Position numbers and translations under genes: made by a program. A DNA stretch of 64,000 nucleotides from contig NC_014166.1 in assembly GCF_000092245.1 (NCBI RefSeq), positions 682,001 to 746,000 on the forward strand, given 5' to 3'. Origin of the DNA: Arcobacter nitrofigilis DSM 7299 (GTDB lineage Bacteria; Campylobacterota; Campylobacteria; Campylobacterales; Arcobacteraceae). Each line of letters begins with the position of its first letter. Within the stretch, counting starts at the first letter, position 1. The notes beneath the pieces were generated by a model. That model made no database searches. It was given only the letters and a program-made list of their open reading frames with translations, and was not told the DNA's origin. This document shows, in pieces, positions 22,822 to 33,252 of this stretch.

Positions 22822-24660
22822 TTTATTTATTAGAAGGTCTTTTGTAAATCTTATGACTTTATTTCTACCTGTTTCTTTTGCTTTATATAAACATAAATCA
22901 GCAAATTTGATACATTTCCACATTTGGTCAGTATCACTAGGTAAGAAGGCATAACCAATACTTACTGTTTTACTAAATGATTCATTATTAAAAGTATATA
23001 CTAGTTTTGCAAATTCACTATTTATTCTTGTAGCTAAATCTTTTGCACTCTCTTCAGTTGGGTTTTCCATAATTATTAGGAATTCTTCTCCTCCAAATCT
23101 AATAATGAAATCTTTATCAGAAATTTCTGCTTTCATTGTTTTTGAAAGTTTTTGTAAAATAGCATCACCTGCATCATGTCCATAAGTATCATTAACCATT
23201 TTAAAATAATCTATATCTAAGAACATAACAGCATAGGATGAGCCAAGAAGTAGTTCTTGAGGCATTCTTTTTTCTATAAAGTCATCTAAATATTTTCTAT
23301 TATAAAGTCCTGTTAATCCATCAATTAAGTTTCGCTCTCTTAGCACATCCATTAGAATTTTACTTTCTAAAATAGGTTTAGTTTCTTCTAGATATTTTTT
23401 GATAATTCCAATTTTATATTTTGTATCTTCTAAATGTTCTTTGCCATCACACATGATATGGACAGTTATGCTTTTATGTTTATTTATAGTAAATGGAATA
23501 CAAATATAATCTGTACAATTATCACAAGTAGCAATTCTGCATATCTCTGGAAAATTTTCTGATAAAACTACCGTGTCAGTTCTTTCAGCTCTACATTGTT
23601 CTTTTATATTTTTAAGTAGACTACAACAAGGCATACTATCTTTTGTTGAAAATATTACTTTTCTCAAATCTCTTTTTAAATCATTTTCATAAATACAAAA
23701 ATTTTCTATTTTTAGTTTATCTTTAAAGACTTGCACCAGTCTATAATAAATATCATCTTTAGTTAAATCAGTTTCTATAGTTTTTTTATAGTTATATATT
23801 TCTGTAATATCTTCTATTATTTTTTTTGCAGTTAAAAGTTTATCACTATTTGTACTTGATGCTCTATTATGAACAAATGCTGTTAAGTTTTTCTCAATTC
23901 CTGTTAACACAGTTTCTAGTTTTTCAATGATTTCATTTAACCATTGGAAAGCTTCTTTATCTTCTTTTAATACACCTTCTTTTGCTCTAACTGAATAGTC
24001 ACCTTCATGTACTTTTTTTAACACTTCTGTAATTGAATCAAAAGATGAAGTATAAGGTTTGATTTTTCTACTTATATAAATAAGTATAAGTATTAAAAAT
24101 ACTGTAATAATTGCAATTATATTTAATAATACAGTTATGCTTGAAATTCTATCATCTTGAATATCAAACTCTAAAGAAATGGCACCTAAAACTTCTCCTT
24201 CTTTTGCAGTATGACAGCTTAGACAGTTTGGTTTATCATGTGATGAAGCAGTATATGGAATAGTAATTCTTAATGTGGCACTTTCTAAAGATTCATTAGG
24301 AAGAAGAATTTCTTTTCCTGTTTGTAAAACCTTTTCATCAATTTCATCCCTTGGCTTTTCATTTCTATTGGTTGATTTTCCAAATTGTTGTGAAACAGTT
24401 TCACCTCTTATTATCCATAAATCTTTAATCTCTTTTATTTGACTAATACTAGTCAAAAAAGTCTCTCTTTTATCCATCGTTCCATTAATCATGTGGGAAG
24501 TTAATGTTTCTTTAACAATATCTGCAGCTAAATAGGCTCTTTTTTTAGCTCCATTATAACCACTCTCTCTTGAACCAATTGCAACAAGTGCTACTATAAC
24601 AATGGTTAATAGGGTAACCATTGAAAAAATTATTATTGTTATTTTTTTATTTGAATCCAT
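22804..24660 (-). CDS. Membrane diguanylate cyclase with a periplasmic c-type haem sensor domain
   Basis: A 618-residue sensor. TM1 is at about residues 8-28 and TM2 at about 177-198, with a periplasmic domain between them carrying one c-haem motif CLSCH (146-150). A HAMP-like linker follows. Then comes a GAF-like region (about 300-440) unusually rich in cysteine: PCCSLL, then single cysteines, CDNC and a further Cys. The C-terminal GGDEF domain has an intact GGEEF active site (523-527), so it should make cyclic di-GMP. Likely a redox, gas or metal-sensing input, but the ligand is unknown. It precedes a divergent CheY gene. Confidence 0.88.
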   Translation of the reverse strand: MDSNKKITIIIFSMVTLLTIVIVALVAIGSRESGYNGAKKRAYLAADIVKETLTSHMINGTMDKRETFLTSISQIKEIKDLWIIRGETVSQQFGKSTNRNEKPRDEIDEKVLQTGKEILLPNESLESATLRITIPYTASSHDKPNCLSCHTAKEGEVLGAISLEFDIQDDRISSITVLLNIIAIITVFLILILIYISRKIKPYTSSFDSITEVLKKVHEGDYSVRAKEGVLKEDKEAFQWLNEIIEKLETVLTGIEKNLTAFVHNRASSTNSDKLLTAKKIIEDITEIYNYKKTIETDLTKDDIYYRLVQVFKDKLKIENFCIYENDLKRDLRKVIFSTKDSMPCCSLLKNIKEQCRAERTDTVVLSENFPEICRIATCDNCTDYICIPFTINKHKSITVHIMCDGKEHLEDTKYKIGIIKKYLEETKPILESKILMDVLRERNLIDGLTGLYNRKYLDDFIEKRMPQELLLGSSYAVMFLDIDYFKMVNDTYGHDAGDAILQKLSKTMKAEISDKDFIIRFGGEEFLIIMENPTEESAKDLATRINSEFAKLVYTFNNESFSKTVSIGYAFLPSDTDQMWKCIKFADLCLYKAKETGRNKVIRFTKDLLINKDKDNY

Positions 24661-24850
24661 TTTATAACCTAAAAAATAGTTTAAATAATATTATCATAAT
24701 TATATTTTAATTTTAATATAACTATTTACAATTTTGTGAGAATTTATTATTTTATGTAGATTTAATATAAATTATTTATAATTAAGATAGAACAAAGAAG
24801 TAGTTTTAAGTATATTCTTAATATAATTTGTTTTTAGTTAAAGGAAATTA

Positions 24851-25237
24851 ATGAATCTAAGAGTTTTGGTTGTTGATGATAGTTCAACTATGAGAAGAAT
24901 CATTGTTAATGTTTTAACGCAATTAGGTATATCTACTGATTATATTCATGAGGCAGAAGATGGATTAGTTGCCCTAGGAAAGGTAAAAACAAATAGCTAT
25001 GATGTAATTTTAACAGATTGGAATATGCCAAGAATGAATGGACTACAGTTTGTTCAAAATGTTAGAAAATTACCTAAATATGTGCATACACCAATTTTAA
25101 TGATAACAACTGAAGGTGGAAAATCAGAAGTTATAGAAGCTTTAAAAAGTGGAGTTAATAACTATATTGTAAAACCATTTAATGCAGATATCCTAAAATC
25201 AAAATTAGAACCTATATTAAATAAAAATAAGAAATAA
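24851..25237 (+). CDS. cheY: CheY-like response regulator
   Basis: A stand-alone receiver domain of 128 residues with an acidic pair (VVDDSSTMRR, near residues 8-9), phospho-acceptor aspartate in VILTDWNMP (near 57), the switch threonine in ILMITTEGG and lysine in NYIVKPF (near 107). No output domain follows. The N-terminal VVDDSSTMRRII is typical of chemotaxis CheY that binds the flagellar switch. It diverges from the GGDEF gene and starts 12 bases after a possible AAAGGAA ribosome site region. Confidence 0.9.
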   Translation: MNLRVLVVDDSSTMRRIIVNVLTQLGISTDYIHEAEDGLVALGKVKTNSYDVILTDWNMPRMNGLQFVQNVRKLPKYVHTPILMITTEGGKSEVIEALKSGVNNYIVKPFNADILKSKLEPILNKNKK

Positions 25238-25258
25238 AAATTATAATTTTAAAGTAAA

Positions 25259-26578
25259 TCAATCTTCTTGAACTTCAGGAAGTTTTTTTGCTAAATATAT
25301 CGCAAGTACTCCTATTAGAGATAAAAATAAAATAATCCCACCAACTCCAATTGAAGAGCTAAGAGTTCCAATTGAACCACTTAAAAGTAAAATTACTCCA
25401 ATTAGAGTATTACTAACAGCAACATAATCTGTTCTTTTATTTCCCTCTGCTAAGTCAACGATATATGTTTTTCTACCAATTCTTATACCTTGATAGCCAA
25501 TACTTAAAATAAAATAGATAATAGGCATAATCCATATGAAAGAGAAAAGTTGTGAATAAAAATAATAAATAAAAGATACAACAAAACCTACGCTCGTGGC
25601 AATAGTTGCTCCTACAATCATAACTCTTTTACTAGATATATCTGAAAATTTACCCCAAAAATTTGCAGATAATAAATCTGCAAGCCCACTTGAAAGAATA
25701 AAAAGACCTAATAAATAAGTATCATCATTAGAGTGTTCTTTAGCTATGATTACAAAAAAAGGCGCACTTAAAACTGAACATAAAAATAGTGCTCTTGTTA
25801 TAACAAAAAGTCTAAAGGGCTTATCAGTTTTTAAAATTGAAAGTTTTTTAATAGCAACAGTAAAGGCATTTCCTCCACCATGTGTTTCTCCTGGAAACTC
25901 GTTTATTCGTGAATATATAATTGATGCTAAAATCCAAAATATTCCAGCAATGAAAAGTAGTACTCCAAAATTTTGAGAAGAAAAAGGTTTTTCTCCATTT
26001 AATAAAAAATAAACTCCAAGTGCAACAACAAGAACACCTGCAAGCATTGCAGAAAGTCCATTTAGTGCACCTCTTCTTGTTTTCGGAATCGTTTTACCAA
26101 GTACATCTTTTGCTGCAACTGAACACAAGCCTCTTGCTAAACTCATAAGAATAAGTAATACTATAATTGCTAAACCAGCATTTAATCCTTCTAAATTCCA
26201 AGCCACAAGACCAATTGCAAAGATGCACAAGGCTTGTAAAATTGAGCCAATTACCCAAGTCCATTTTCTAATAGGAAGTTTTCTAACATATGCTGCTATA
26301 AAAAGTTGAGGAAGAAGTGAGCCTGATTCTCTAATTGGAACTAAAAAACTAATCAAAAATACAGGAACATTTAAGCTATGCATTATCCAGGGTAAAATTA
26401 TTTTTGTATTAGAAATTGCATCTGCGAGTTTAGTAAAGAAGTAACTAATAAGAGTTAGAAAGAAATTACCGGGTACCACCTTGCATGCTTTTTCATCTAT
26501 AGCTTTGCAAACTCTTGCATCTTCTTCATTTACAAGTTTATTGTAAATATTATCAGGATTAAATTTTTTTAAAGGCAT
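25259..26578 (-). CDS. Major facilitator superfamily transporter
   Basis: A 439-residue membrane protein with about twelve hydrophobic helices and MFS-type loops (ARGLCSVAAKDVLGKTIPKT between helices, FWGKFSDISSKRVMIVGA at the start of the second half, the latter resembling motif A). A roughly 45-residue hydrophilic N-terminal extension precedes the first helix. Substrate unknown. It starts one base before the end of hisA on the same strand, so it is probably the last gene of the his/ComF operon. Confidence 0.82.
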   Translation of the reverse strand: MPLKKFNPDNIYNKLVNEEDARVCKAIDEKACKVVPGNFFLTLISYFFTKLADAISNTKIILPWIMHSLNVPVFLISFLVPIRESGSLLPQLFIAAYVRKLPIRKWTWVIGSILQALCIFAIGLVAWNLEGLNAGLAIIVLLILMSLARGLCSVAAKDVLGKTIPKTRRGALNGLSAMLAGVLVVALGVYFLLNGEKPFSSQNFGVLLFIAGIFWILASIIYSRINEFPGETHGGGNAFTVAIKKLSILKTDKPFRLFVITRALFLCSVLSAPFFVIIAKEHSNDDTYLLGLFILSSGLADLLSANFWGKFSDISSKRVMIVGATIATSVGFVVSFIYYFYSQLFSFIWIMPIIYFILSIGYQGIRIGRKTYIVDLAEGNKRTDYVAVSNTLIGVILLLSGSIGTLSSSIGVGGIILFLSLIGVLAIYLAKKLPEVQED

Positions 26579-26579
26579 A

Positions 26580-27287
26580 TTATAAAGCTTTGAATCCTTC
26601 TTCTAAATCAAGTGTACCTTCATAAAAAGCTTTTCCAACTATAACACCAGCAATATTTCCATTTGCCTTACAGTTTGTTATATCATTTATATCTTTTACA
26701 CCACCACTTGCAATTGTATCTATTCCACTAGCAAGGGCAATTGATTCTGTGAATTCTACATTTACACCACAAAGCATACCATCTTTACTTATATCTGTAC
26801 AAATAATAGCTTGAACACCTGCATTTGCAAACTCACGAGCTAAAGTTGTAGCTTCCATTGTAGATACTTCTGCCCAACCTTCAACTGCTACCATTCCATT
26901 CATTGCATCAATTCCTACAGCAATTGGATAACGAGCAGCCATATCTTTTACAAATTGTGGGTCTTTTACTGCAATTGAACCTAAGATTAATCTATCAACT
27001 CCTAGTTCAATATACATTTTGATAGTCTCTTCATCACGAATTCCACCACCAAGTTCGATTTTAAGATTACAGTTTTCTCTTATTTTTCTGATTTGTTCCA
27101 AGTTTGCTGGTTTTCCTTCAAATGCCCCATTTAAATCTACTATATGAACCCATTTACTTCCAAGTTCTTCAAATCTTTTTGCTACTTGCCAAGGTTCATC
27201 TGAATAGATTTTTGCACTATCCATTAAACCCTTGCTTAGTCTTACTGCTTTTCCATCTTTTAAATCAATCGCTGGTAATATATCCAT
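26580..27287 (-). CDS. hisA: ProFAR isomerase (phosphoribosylformimino-AICAR-P isomerase)
   Basis: Fourth step of histidine synthesis, an Amadori rearrangement of ProFAR to PRFAR. The 235-residue barrel carries the catalytic aspartates in [15 protein letters not shown] (Asp8) and [12 protein letters not shown], plus [13 protein letters not shown]-type phosphate loop ([12 protein letters not shown]) and IASGGVKDI. Length and motifs are typical. The epimerase gene separates it from hisH. Confidence 0.96.
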   Translation of the reverse strand: MDILPAIDLKDGKAVRLSKGLMDSAKIYSDEPWQVAKRFEELGSKWVHIVDLNGAFEGKPANLEQIRKIRENCNLKIELGGGIRDEETIKMYIELGVDRLILGSIAVKDPQFVKDMAARYPIAVGIDAMNGMVAVEGWAEVSTMEATTLAREFANAGVQAIICTDISKDGMLCGVNVEFTESIALASGIDTIASGGVKDINDITNCKANGNIAGVIVGKAFYEGTLDLEEGFKAL

Positions 27288-27302
27288 AATAAATGCTATC
27301 CT

Positions 27303-28154
27303 TTATTTACATAAGTTTTCTATAGTCTCTTGTATTGTTTTATATTTAAATTCAAAACCTAAATCCAATAGTTTTTTAGGAAAGGCACTTTGTCCATCTG
27401 TTAAAACTTTTGCACCTTCACTAAAAATTATATTTAAAACAAATTCTGGTACTGGAAGTATAGTAGGTCTTTTTAGTGTTTTTCCTAAAGCTTGAGTCAA
27501 ACCTTTGTTTGTAGTTGGAGTTGGAGCAGTTAAATTAAATGTATCTTCATAAGAGTTCTCAATTACAAATTTATAAGCATTTAGTAAATCTTCTATGTGA
27601 ATATATGAAAATGCTTGTTCTCCACTTCCTATTACTCCACCTAGTCCTAATTTAAAAGGAAGTATCATTTTTTGTAAAGCTCCCCCATCTTTTCCTAAAA
27701 CTATTCCAAATCTAAAAATAGAAACTTTTGTATTTTCACTTTTTGCTTTTAAAGCCTCTTTTTCCCACTCTTGACAAATTGATGATAAAAAATCATTTGA
27801 GTAAGATCCCTTTTCATCATAAGTTGCTTTATTGTCATATATACCAACAGCAGAAGTTGAGATTAATAATTTTGGTGGATTATCTATGTTATTTATTGCA
27901 GACACTAATTTTTGTGTAGTATTTATTCTACTTGAGTAAAGAAGCTTTTTATAACTCTCACTCCATCTATTTATTATATTTGCACCAGCAAGGTTTATTA
28001 ATATATCACTTTTATTAAGTAACTCTTCCAATTTTGTTTTGTCATTTAAAATCTCTCTTTTGATAGGAAGAACTTTATAATCTAAATCAGTAAAGAATTT
28101 AGTCAAACTGCTACCTACAAAACCACTAGCTCCTGATATTGCTATTGTTCTCAT
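27303..28154 (-). CDS. TIGR01777-family NAD(P)-dependent epimerase/dehydratase-like protein
   Basis: A 283-residue extended short-chain dehydrogenase of the TIGR01777 (YfcH-like) family. The Rossmann motif SGASGFVGSSLTKF is at residues 7-20, LINLAGANIINRWSESYKK near 54 is family-typical, and LISTSAVGIY precedes the usual Ser-Tyr active-site region. The C-terminal DUF1731-like segment ends in LDLGFEFKYKTIQETI. The substrate is not established for the family. It lies between hisH and hisA in the same operon, which may be only co-transcription. Confidence 0.87.
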   Translation of the reverse strand: MRTIAISGASGFVGSSLTKFFTDLDYKVLPIKREILNDKTKLEELLNKSDILINLAGANIINRWSESYKKLLYSSRINTTQKLVSAINNIDNPPKLLISTSAVGIYDNKATYDEKGSYSNDFLSSICQEWEKEALKAKSENTKVSIFRFGIVLGKDGGALQKMILPFKLGLGGVIGSGEQAFSYIHIEDLLNAYKFVIENSYEDTFNLTAPTPTTNKGLTQALGKTLKRPTILPVPEFVLNIIFSEGAKVLTDGQSAFPKKLLDLGFEFKYKTIQETIENLCK

Positions 28155-28167
28155 GGTATATCCTTTT

Positions 28168-28800
28168 TTATAGTTTTGTAAAGTTCCTTAAAATTTGAAT
28201 TCCATTATCATGTGATTTTTCAGGATGAGGTTGAAAGCCATAAATATTATCTTTTTTTACAGCACTTACAAACTCATATCCATAAATAGTTTTTCCAATA
28301 ATATTTTCTTCACTAGTAACCGCATGGAAAGAGTGAACAAAATATAAATATGGATTTTTTAGTCCATCAAATAAAGGGTCGTTATTATTTATGATTGTAT
28401 TCCAACCCATATGTGGTACTTTAAAATCTTCATGCATCTTGGTTTTATCAAATTTTACAACTTCACCATTTATAAGACCCAATCCATCACTATGACCAAA
28501 CTCTTGTGAACTCTCAAAAAGAAGTTGCATACCTAAACAAATCCCAATCATAGGTTTACCAGTTTTTGCAAATTCATGAATTGCTTTATACATACCTGTT
28601 TCATTTAAGTTGCTCATTGCATCTGCAAAAGCACCAACACCTGGTAAAATTATTCTGTCAAAGTTTTTTAGTTCATTTGGGTCTTTTACAATTGATGCTT
28701 TTGCATCTAACAAATGACAAGCATTGTAAACACTTGCTAAATTTCCCATATTATAATCAATAATTCCAATCACTTTTGTCCCTTTAATTGGTTCCACCAC
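28168..28800 (-). CDS. hisH: Imidazole glycerol phosphate synthase glutaminase subunit
   Basis: Releases ammonia from glutamine for HisF, which makes imidazole glycerol phosphate and AICAR. A class I amidotransferase of 210 residues with nucleophile elbow GICLGMQLLFESS (Cys near residue 89) and catalytic His-Glu in GFQPHPEKSH. The N-terminus IGIIDYNMGNLASV is characteristic of HisH. hisF is not in the window, so the partner must be encoded elsewhere. Start ATG at 28800; an internal methionine at IDYNM is too late. Confidence 0.96.
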   Translation of the reverse strand: MVEPIKGTKVIGIIDYNMGNLASVYNACHLLDAKASIVKDPNELKNFDRIILPGVGAFADAMSNLNETGMYKAIHEFAKTGKPMIGICLGMQLLFESSQEFGHSDGLGLINGEVVKFDKTKMHEDFKVPHMGWNTIINNNDPLFDGLKNPYLYFVHSFHAVTSEENIIGKTIYGYEFVSAVKKDNIYGFQPHPEKSHDNGIQILRNFTKL

Positions 28801-28834
28801 TTAAAGGGAACCCTATCATATAAAATAAATTATA

Positions 28835-29422
28835 CTAAAGTTTTGCATCAGCTAGGGTTAAAGAAAATAATACTTTATTATTTTTTTTCTCTAAAGCTTT
28901 TTTAGCTTCTCTAATTGTAGCACCAGTAGTAATTATGTCATCACATAAAATTGTTGTTTTATCATGAATATTTGTTAGTTTAAATTGTCTTGGATTTTTT
29001 TCTCTATATTCTTTATCTTTCCCTGCATATTTGACTATATTTGTTGCTCTTAAGACATTGTATTGGGCTTTAATATTTTTTGAATTTAAGGCACGAGCTA
29101 AAATTGCTGTATGGGAAAATTCATGTCTTGAATGATCATCAATAGGTACTGCATAAGTAATTTCATCAAATTTAAAATTTAAAGCAAACCTTTCAAAAGA
29201 TAACTTAGCAAGTACATTAAAAACTCTATCACCAAAAAAATAATATTTTGAAGAGAGCAAATCTTCAAGCTCTGATAAACTATAAAAAGAGTAGTTATAA
29301 AAGCCTTCTTCAAGTTCTCTTTTATGAAAAGTTGGAAAAAGAAAATTACTTTGACACTTTTTACAAATGACACTAAATGATGGTTTTTCACATAATAAAC
29401 ATCTCATATTTAATTCTATCAA
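28835..29422 (-). CDS. ComF/GntX-like phosphoribosyltransferase-fold protein
   Basis: A 195-residue protein with an N-terminal zinc ribbon (CLLCEK ... CKKC) and a C-terminal phosphoribosyltransferase motif ILCDDIITTGATIREA, the ComF pattern. ComF proteins support uptake of single-stranded DNA in natural transformation, although the biochemical activity is not well defined. The start may be the ATG at 29422 or the one at 29407, which gives MRCLLCEK and is more family-like. It is the first gene of the - strand block with hisH, the epimerase, hisA and the MFS gene. Confidence 0.85.
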   Translation of the reverse strand: MIELNMRCLLCEKPSFSVICKKCQSNFLFPTFHKRELEEGFYNYSFYSLSELEDLLSSKYYFFGDRVFNVLAKLSFERFALNFKFDEITYAVPIDDHSRHEFSHTAILARALNSKNIKAQYNVLRATNIVKYAGKDKEYREKNPRQFKLTNIHDKTTILCDDIITTGATIREAKKALEKKNNKVLFSLTLADAKL

Positions 29423-29548
29423 AATAAATATTTTAATTATATAATTTATATATTTATTTAAAGTTAAGTTTAATAAAAATAGAAATGGTAAATATAATTT
29501 TACTAATATTATGGTAATATTTTGGAAAAATAATATTGAGGAATTATA

Positions 29549-31810
29549 GTGATTAAGTTTAAATCTTTAAAATCAAAATTTTTAGCCTATATAATATCTA
29601 CTCTTTTTGTAGTATTTGTTATTGTTACAATCATATTATCAAATATAATTGCAAATAAATCCACAAAAGGATCAGAGAATAAATTTAAAGGTAGTGCAGA
29701 GCATATTGCAATTGCATTTAATACACTAGATAATAATTTACATGAAGTAATGAATGGGTATTTAAATGTTATAAAGACATATTTACCCGATTCTTATAGT
29801 ATAGATAAAGAAAAAATAGTAAAAGTAGGGCAAATTGCTGCTCCAGCTTTTTATAATGGAAGTACATTATTAAATAATAATTTTGAACCTTTAGAAAAAT
29901 ATACTCAAACAACAGGTGTAATTGCAACAGTTTTTGCAAGAATGGGTAATGATTTTGTAAGAGTAACAACTACTTTGAAAAAAGAAAATGGAAGTAGAGC
30001 TTTTGGAACAATGTTAGGACAAAATTCACCAGCAATGAAATCTATGTTAGAGGGTAAAACTTTTTATGGAAAAGTAAAACTATTTGGAAAAGACTATTAT
30101 GTAGTATATGAGCCAATTTTAAGAGACAATAAGGTTATTGGAATTCTTTTCATTGGATATGATTTTACTTCTGCATTAGGCTCATTAAAAAAAGAGATAA
30201 AAGAGATAAAAATCAATAATGATGGATACGCTTTTATGATGGATAATAAAGGTAATTTAATAATTCATCCAACAAATGAAGGTAAAAATCTTTTTGATAT
30301 AAAAGATAATAAAGGAAATTTTACTTTTAAAGATATGGTAAAAGGCGAAGATAGACTTGTAAAATATACAAGTACTAATAATGTTGATAAAATTGCTTAT
30401 GTTAAACACTTAAAAGGATTTAATGCTATTTTAGTAGTAAGTGATACAATTGACGATGTTTATTCTTTTAGTAAAGAAGCAACGATATATATATCAATTG
30501 CCTTTATTATTACACTAATTATAATCTCAGTTTTATTGCTTATTGTTACTTCAAAAGTTGTAGCCAATCCCCTTGAAAAATTGAATATAGGTCTTTTAGA
30601 CTTTTTTAAATATATAAATAAAGAGAGCAAGGATGTAAAACTTTTAGAAATAAAAGGTGAAGATGAATTTGCAAAAATGTCTGAAGCAATAAATAAAAAT
30701 ATAAATAAAACATCAAGTTTAATTAAAGAAGATGCAAAACTTATTGAAGAAGTGAAAACTGTAGTTAATAGTGCAAAAAATGGTGACTTGAGTAAGAGAG
30801 TAAAAGTAAGTACTAGTAATGGAAGTCTTGAAGAGTTAAAAGAGATTTTTAATGAAATGCTTAATGTAACAAGTACAAATGTATGCCAAGATGTAAATCA
30901 ATTAAAAGATGTACTTTTACAGTATAAAAATTTTAACTTTATACCAAGAATAAAAAATGACTCAGGACTTGTTGCTATTGGATTAAATGAATTAGCAGAA
31001 ATCATAAATGAAATGCTTGTAGAAAATAAATCTATAGGATTAAAACTTGATAATAGTTCAAAAGAGCTTCTTGATAATATGCGTAAACTAAATAATTCTA
31101 CAAATGATGCAGCAGCAAGTTTAGAAGAAACATCAGCTGCAATCGAAGAGATAACTGGCAATGTTAGACAAAATTCTGAAAATATATCTAAAATGTCATC
31201 ATTGACAAAGCATGTATTGGGTTCTGCAAATGATGGACAAAAATTAGCAAATGAAACTACAACTTCTATGGATGAAATTAATGAACAGGTAAAAGCCATA
31301 AGTGAAGCTATTTTATCTATTGATAATATTGCATTTCAAACAAATATTTTATCTCTTAATGCAGCAGTTGAAGCAGCTACTGCTGGAGAAGCTGGAAAGG
31401 GTTTTGCTGTAGTTGCCGGGGAAGTGAGAAACTTAGCAAACAGAAGTAGTGAAGTTGCTAAAGAGATTAAAACTATAGTTGAAAATGCAACTCATAAAGC
31501 AGATAATGGCAAAGATATAGCAAGTAAAATGATAGCAGGATATGTTAACTTAAATGAAAATATTTCACAAACTATTAATTTAATTGCAGATATTGAAATG
31601 GCGTCAAAAGAGCAGTTACAAGGAATTGAACAAATCAATGATGCAGTTAATAGTTTAGACAAACAAACTCAACAAAATGCAGTTATAGCAAATCGAACTA
31701 ACGCAATAGCAGAAGAGTCTGATCATATCTCAAAGATAGTATTAAAAAATGCAGATGAAAAAGAGTTTATAGGAAAATCTGAAGTAACCCAAAATAGTTA
31801 TGAGGTGTAG
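29549..31810 (+). CDS. Methyl-accepting chemotaxis protein with a Cache-type sensor domain
   Basis: A 753-residue chemoreceptor. TM1 is near residues 10-33, then a large periplasmic region to about 310 resembling the Cache_3-Cache_2 fold ([17 protein letters not shown]). TM2 near 313-335 is followed by a HAMP segment and an extended linker, and a signalling domain whose tip reads [20 protein letters not shown]. Methylation helices flank it. No CheR-binding pentapeptide is at the C-terminus (NSYEV). The ligand is probably a small organic acid by family habit, but unproven. GTG start at 29549 behind GAGGAA. Confidence 0.93.
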   Translation: MIKFKSLKSKFLAYIISTLFVVFVIVTIILSNIIANKSTKGSENKFKGSAEHIAIAFNTLDNNLHEVMNGYLNVIKTYLPDSYSIDKEKIVKVGQIAAPAFYNGSTLLNNNFEPLEKYTQTTGVIATVFARMGNDFVRVTTTLKKENGSRAFGTMLGQNSPAMKSMLEGKTFYGKVKLFGKDYYVVYEPILRDNKVIGILFIGYDFTSALGSLKKEIKEIKINNDGYAFMMDNKGNLIIHPTNEGKNLFDIKDNKGNFTFKDMVKGEDRLVKYTSTNNVDKIAYVKHLKGFNAILVVSDTIDDVYSFSKEATIYISIAFIITLIIISVLLLIVTSKVVANPLEKLNIGLLDFFKYINKESKDVKLLEIKGEDEFAKMSEAINKNINKTSSLIKEDAKLIEEVKTVVNSAKNGDLSKRVKVSTSNGSLEELKEIFNEMLNVTSTNVCQDVNQLKDVLLQYKNFNFIPRIKNDSGLVAIGLNELAEIINEMLVENKSIGLKLDNSSKELLDNMRKLNNSTNDAAASLEETSAAIEEITGNVRQNSENISKMSSLTKHVLGSANDGQKLANETTTSMDEINEQVKAISEAILSIDNIAFQTNILSLNAAVEAATAGEAGKGFAVVAGEVRNLANRSSEVAKEIKTIVENATHKADNGKDIASKMIAGYVNLNENISQTINLIADIEMASKEQLQGIEQINDAVNSLDKQTQQNAVIANRTNAIAEESDHISKIVLKNADEKEFIGKSEVTQNSYEV

Positions 31811-31822
31811 TTTCTACATCTC
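31802..31822 (+). terminator. Hairpin at the end of the chemoreceptor gene
   Basis: GAGGTGTAG, a TTT loop and CTACATCTC form a nine-base-pair stem (one G-T pair) across the stop codon, followed by TTATT. A modest terminator candidate. Confidence 0.45.
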
Positions 31823-31887
31823 TTATTAAAGCTTGCTTCTAATATATTAGAGTATTATTCTAAACAAAAATTCCAAAAAGATAATTT

Positions 31888-33213
31888 ATGCTTGTATCAA
31901 ATCCAATTATGCTATTTTTTAAATATGTTATTCCTTCTATGTTAGGTTTTTTAGCTGTTTCTTCTGCAAGTATTATTGATGGATATTTTGTAGGAAATTA
32001 CGTGGGTTCTGTAAGTTTAGCAGCAATTAGTGTATCTTTTCCTTTGTTTAATCTTCTGTTTGGATTTGCTTTGATGTTTGCAGTTGGAAGTTCAGTAATA
32101 ACTGGTAAATTAATGGGTGAGGGCAATAAAGAAGAAGCTTCAAATGTCTTTTCAAAAGCAATTTATATAATAGTGGTACTTTCAATTTCTTTGAATTTGT
32201 TACTTTATTTAAACGTAGATAGGGTTTTAGATTTAATAAATGTAAAAGATGAATTAAGAGTTGAAACATTAAATTATCTTCCTATTATTTTAAAGTTTTT
32301 GCCGTTTTTAATGGTAGGAATTACAGTTGATTATTTTGTAAAAGTAGATGAGAATCCAAATTTGTCTTTTCTAGCTTTAGTTATAAGCTCACTTGTTAAT
32401 ATTATTTTAGATTATATTTTTATAGTAAAGTTTGATTGGGGTATAAATGGTGCTGCATATGCCACTGGTACTTCACAACTTGTTATTTTGTTAGTTTTAC
32501 TTCCACACTTTTTTATGAAAAAGACAACACTTAGATTAATAAAACCAAGGGGAAGTTTTTTAAGTATATTTAATGCTTTGAAAAATGGTTCTTCTGAGTT
32601 TGTAAATGAATCATCTGTGGGTATTACTATTTTAGTTTTTAATTATATTTTGCTAAAAACTTTTGGTCCTTTGGGTATTGCTTCATTTACCATTGTTGGT
32701 TATTTTATAACAATTAGTATTATGACTAGTTATGCTGTTTCAGATTCTTTGCAAGCTATTATTAGTAAGAATTATGGCGCTAAATATTTTAATAGAATGA
32801 AAAGCTTTTTAAAATTAGGATTAATAAGTATTTTATGTGTAGAAATAGTTTTAACTCTATTTGTGATAATTACACCAGAGTCATTAATAAATATTTTTAT
32901 CAATGATAATGATATAAAAACAAAAGAGATAACTATAAACTTTATCTCTTATATTTGGCCAGCTTTTATTTTTTCTGGATTAAACATGTTATCAAGTGCA
33001 TATTTAACCTCTATACAAAAACCACTTTATTCTGGACTAATAGCTATCATGAGAAGTTTTATTTTTCCTATGATATTTATTTTTATATTACCTTTTATTT
33101 TTGGAAATGTAGGAATATTCATAGCCTTATCTTGTGCTGAGATAGTAACTTTCATTTTCGCTTTTAGGTTTTTTATGAAAAATAGACCAAGTGTTTTAGC
33201 TAAATTTATTTAA
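31888..33213 (+). CDS. MATE-family multidrug/Na+ efflux transporter
   Basis: A 441-residue polytopic membrane protein with two repeated bundles of six helices, as expected for MATE exporters. The start of each half contains the family-type turns SIIDGYFVGNYVGSVSLAAISVSF and, in the second half, FGPLGIASFTIVGYF. Charged residues are concentrated in cytoplasmic loops. The substrate is unknown; related proteins export cationic drugs or metabolites in exchange for Na+ or H+. It follows the chemoreceptor by 77 bases and converges with the CRP/FNR gene. Confidence 0.87.
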   Translation: MLVSNPIMLFFKYVIPSMLGFLAVSSASIIDGYFVGNYVGSVSLAAISVSFPLFNLLFGFALMFAVGSSVITGKLMGEGNKEEASNVFSKAIYIIVVLSISLNLLLYLNVDRVLDLINVKDELRVETLNYLPIILKFLPFLMVGITVDYFVKVDENPNLSFLALVISSLVNIILDYIFIVKFDWGINGAAYATGTSQLVILLVLLPHFFMKKTTLRLIKPRGSFLSIFNALKNGSSEFVNESSVGITILVFNYILLKTFGPLGIASFTIVGYFITISIMTSYAVSDSLQAIISKNYGAKYFNRMKSFLKLGLISILCVEIVLTLFVIITPESLINIFINDNDIKTKEITINFISYIWPAFIFSGLNMLSSAYLTSIQKPLYSGLIAIMRSFIFPMIFIFILPFIFGNVGIFIALSCAEIVTFIFAFRFFMKNRPSVLAKFI

Positions 33214-33252
33214 TAAATATTTTATTAATAGGGCATTATAAAGTTTATAAAA

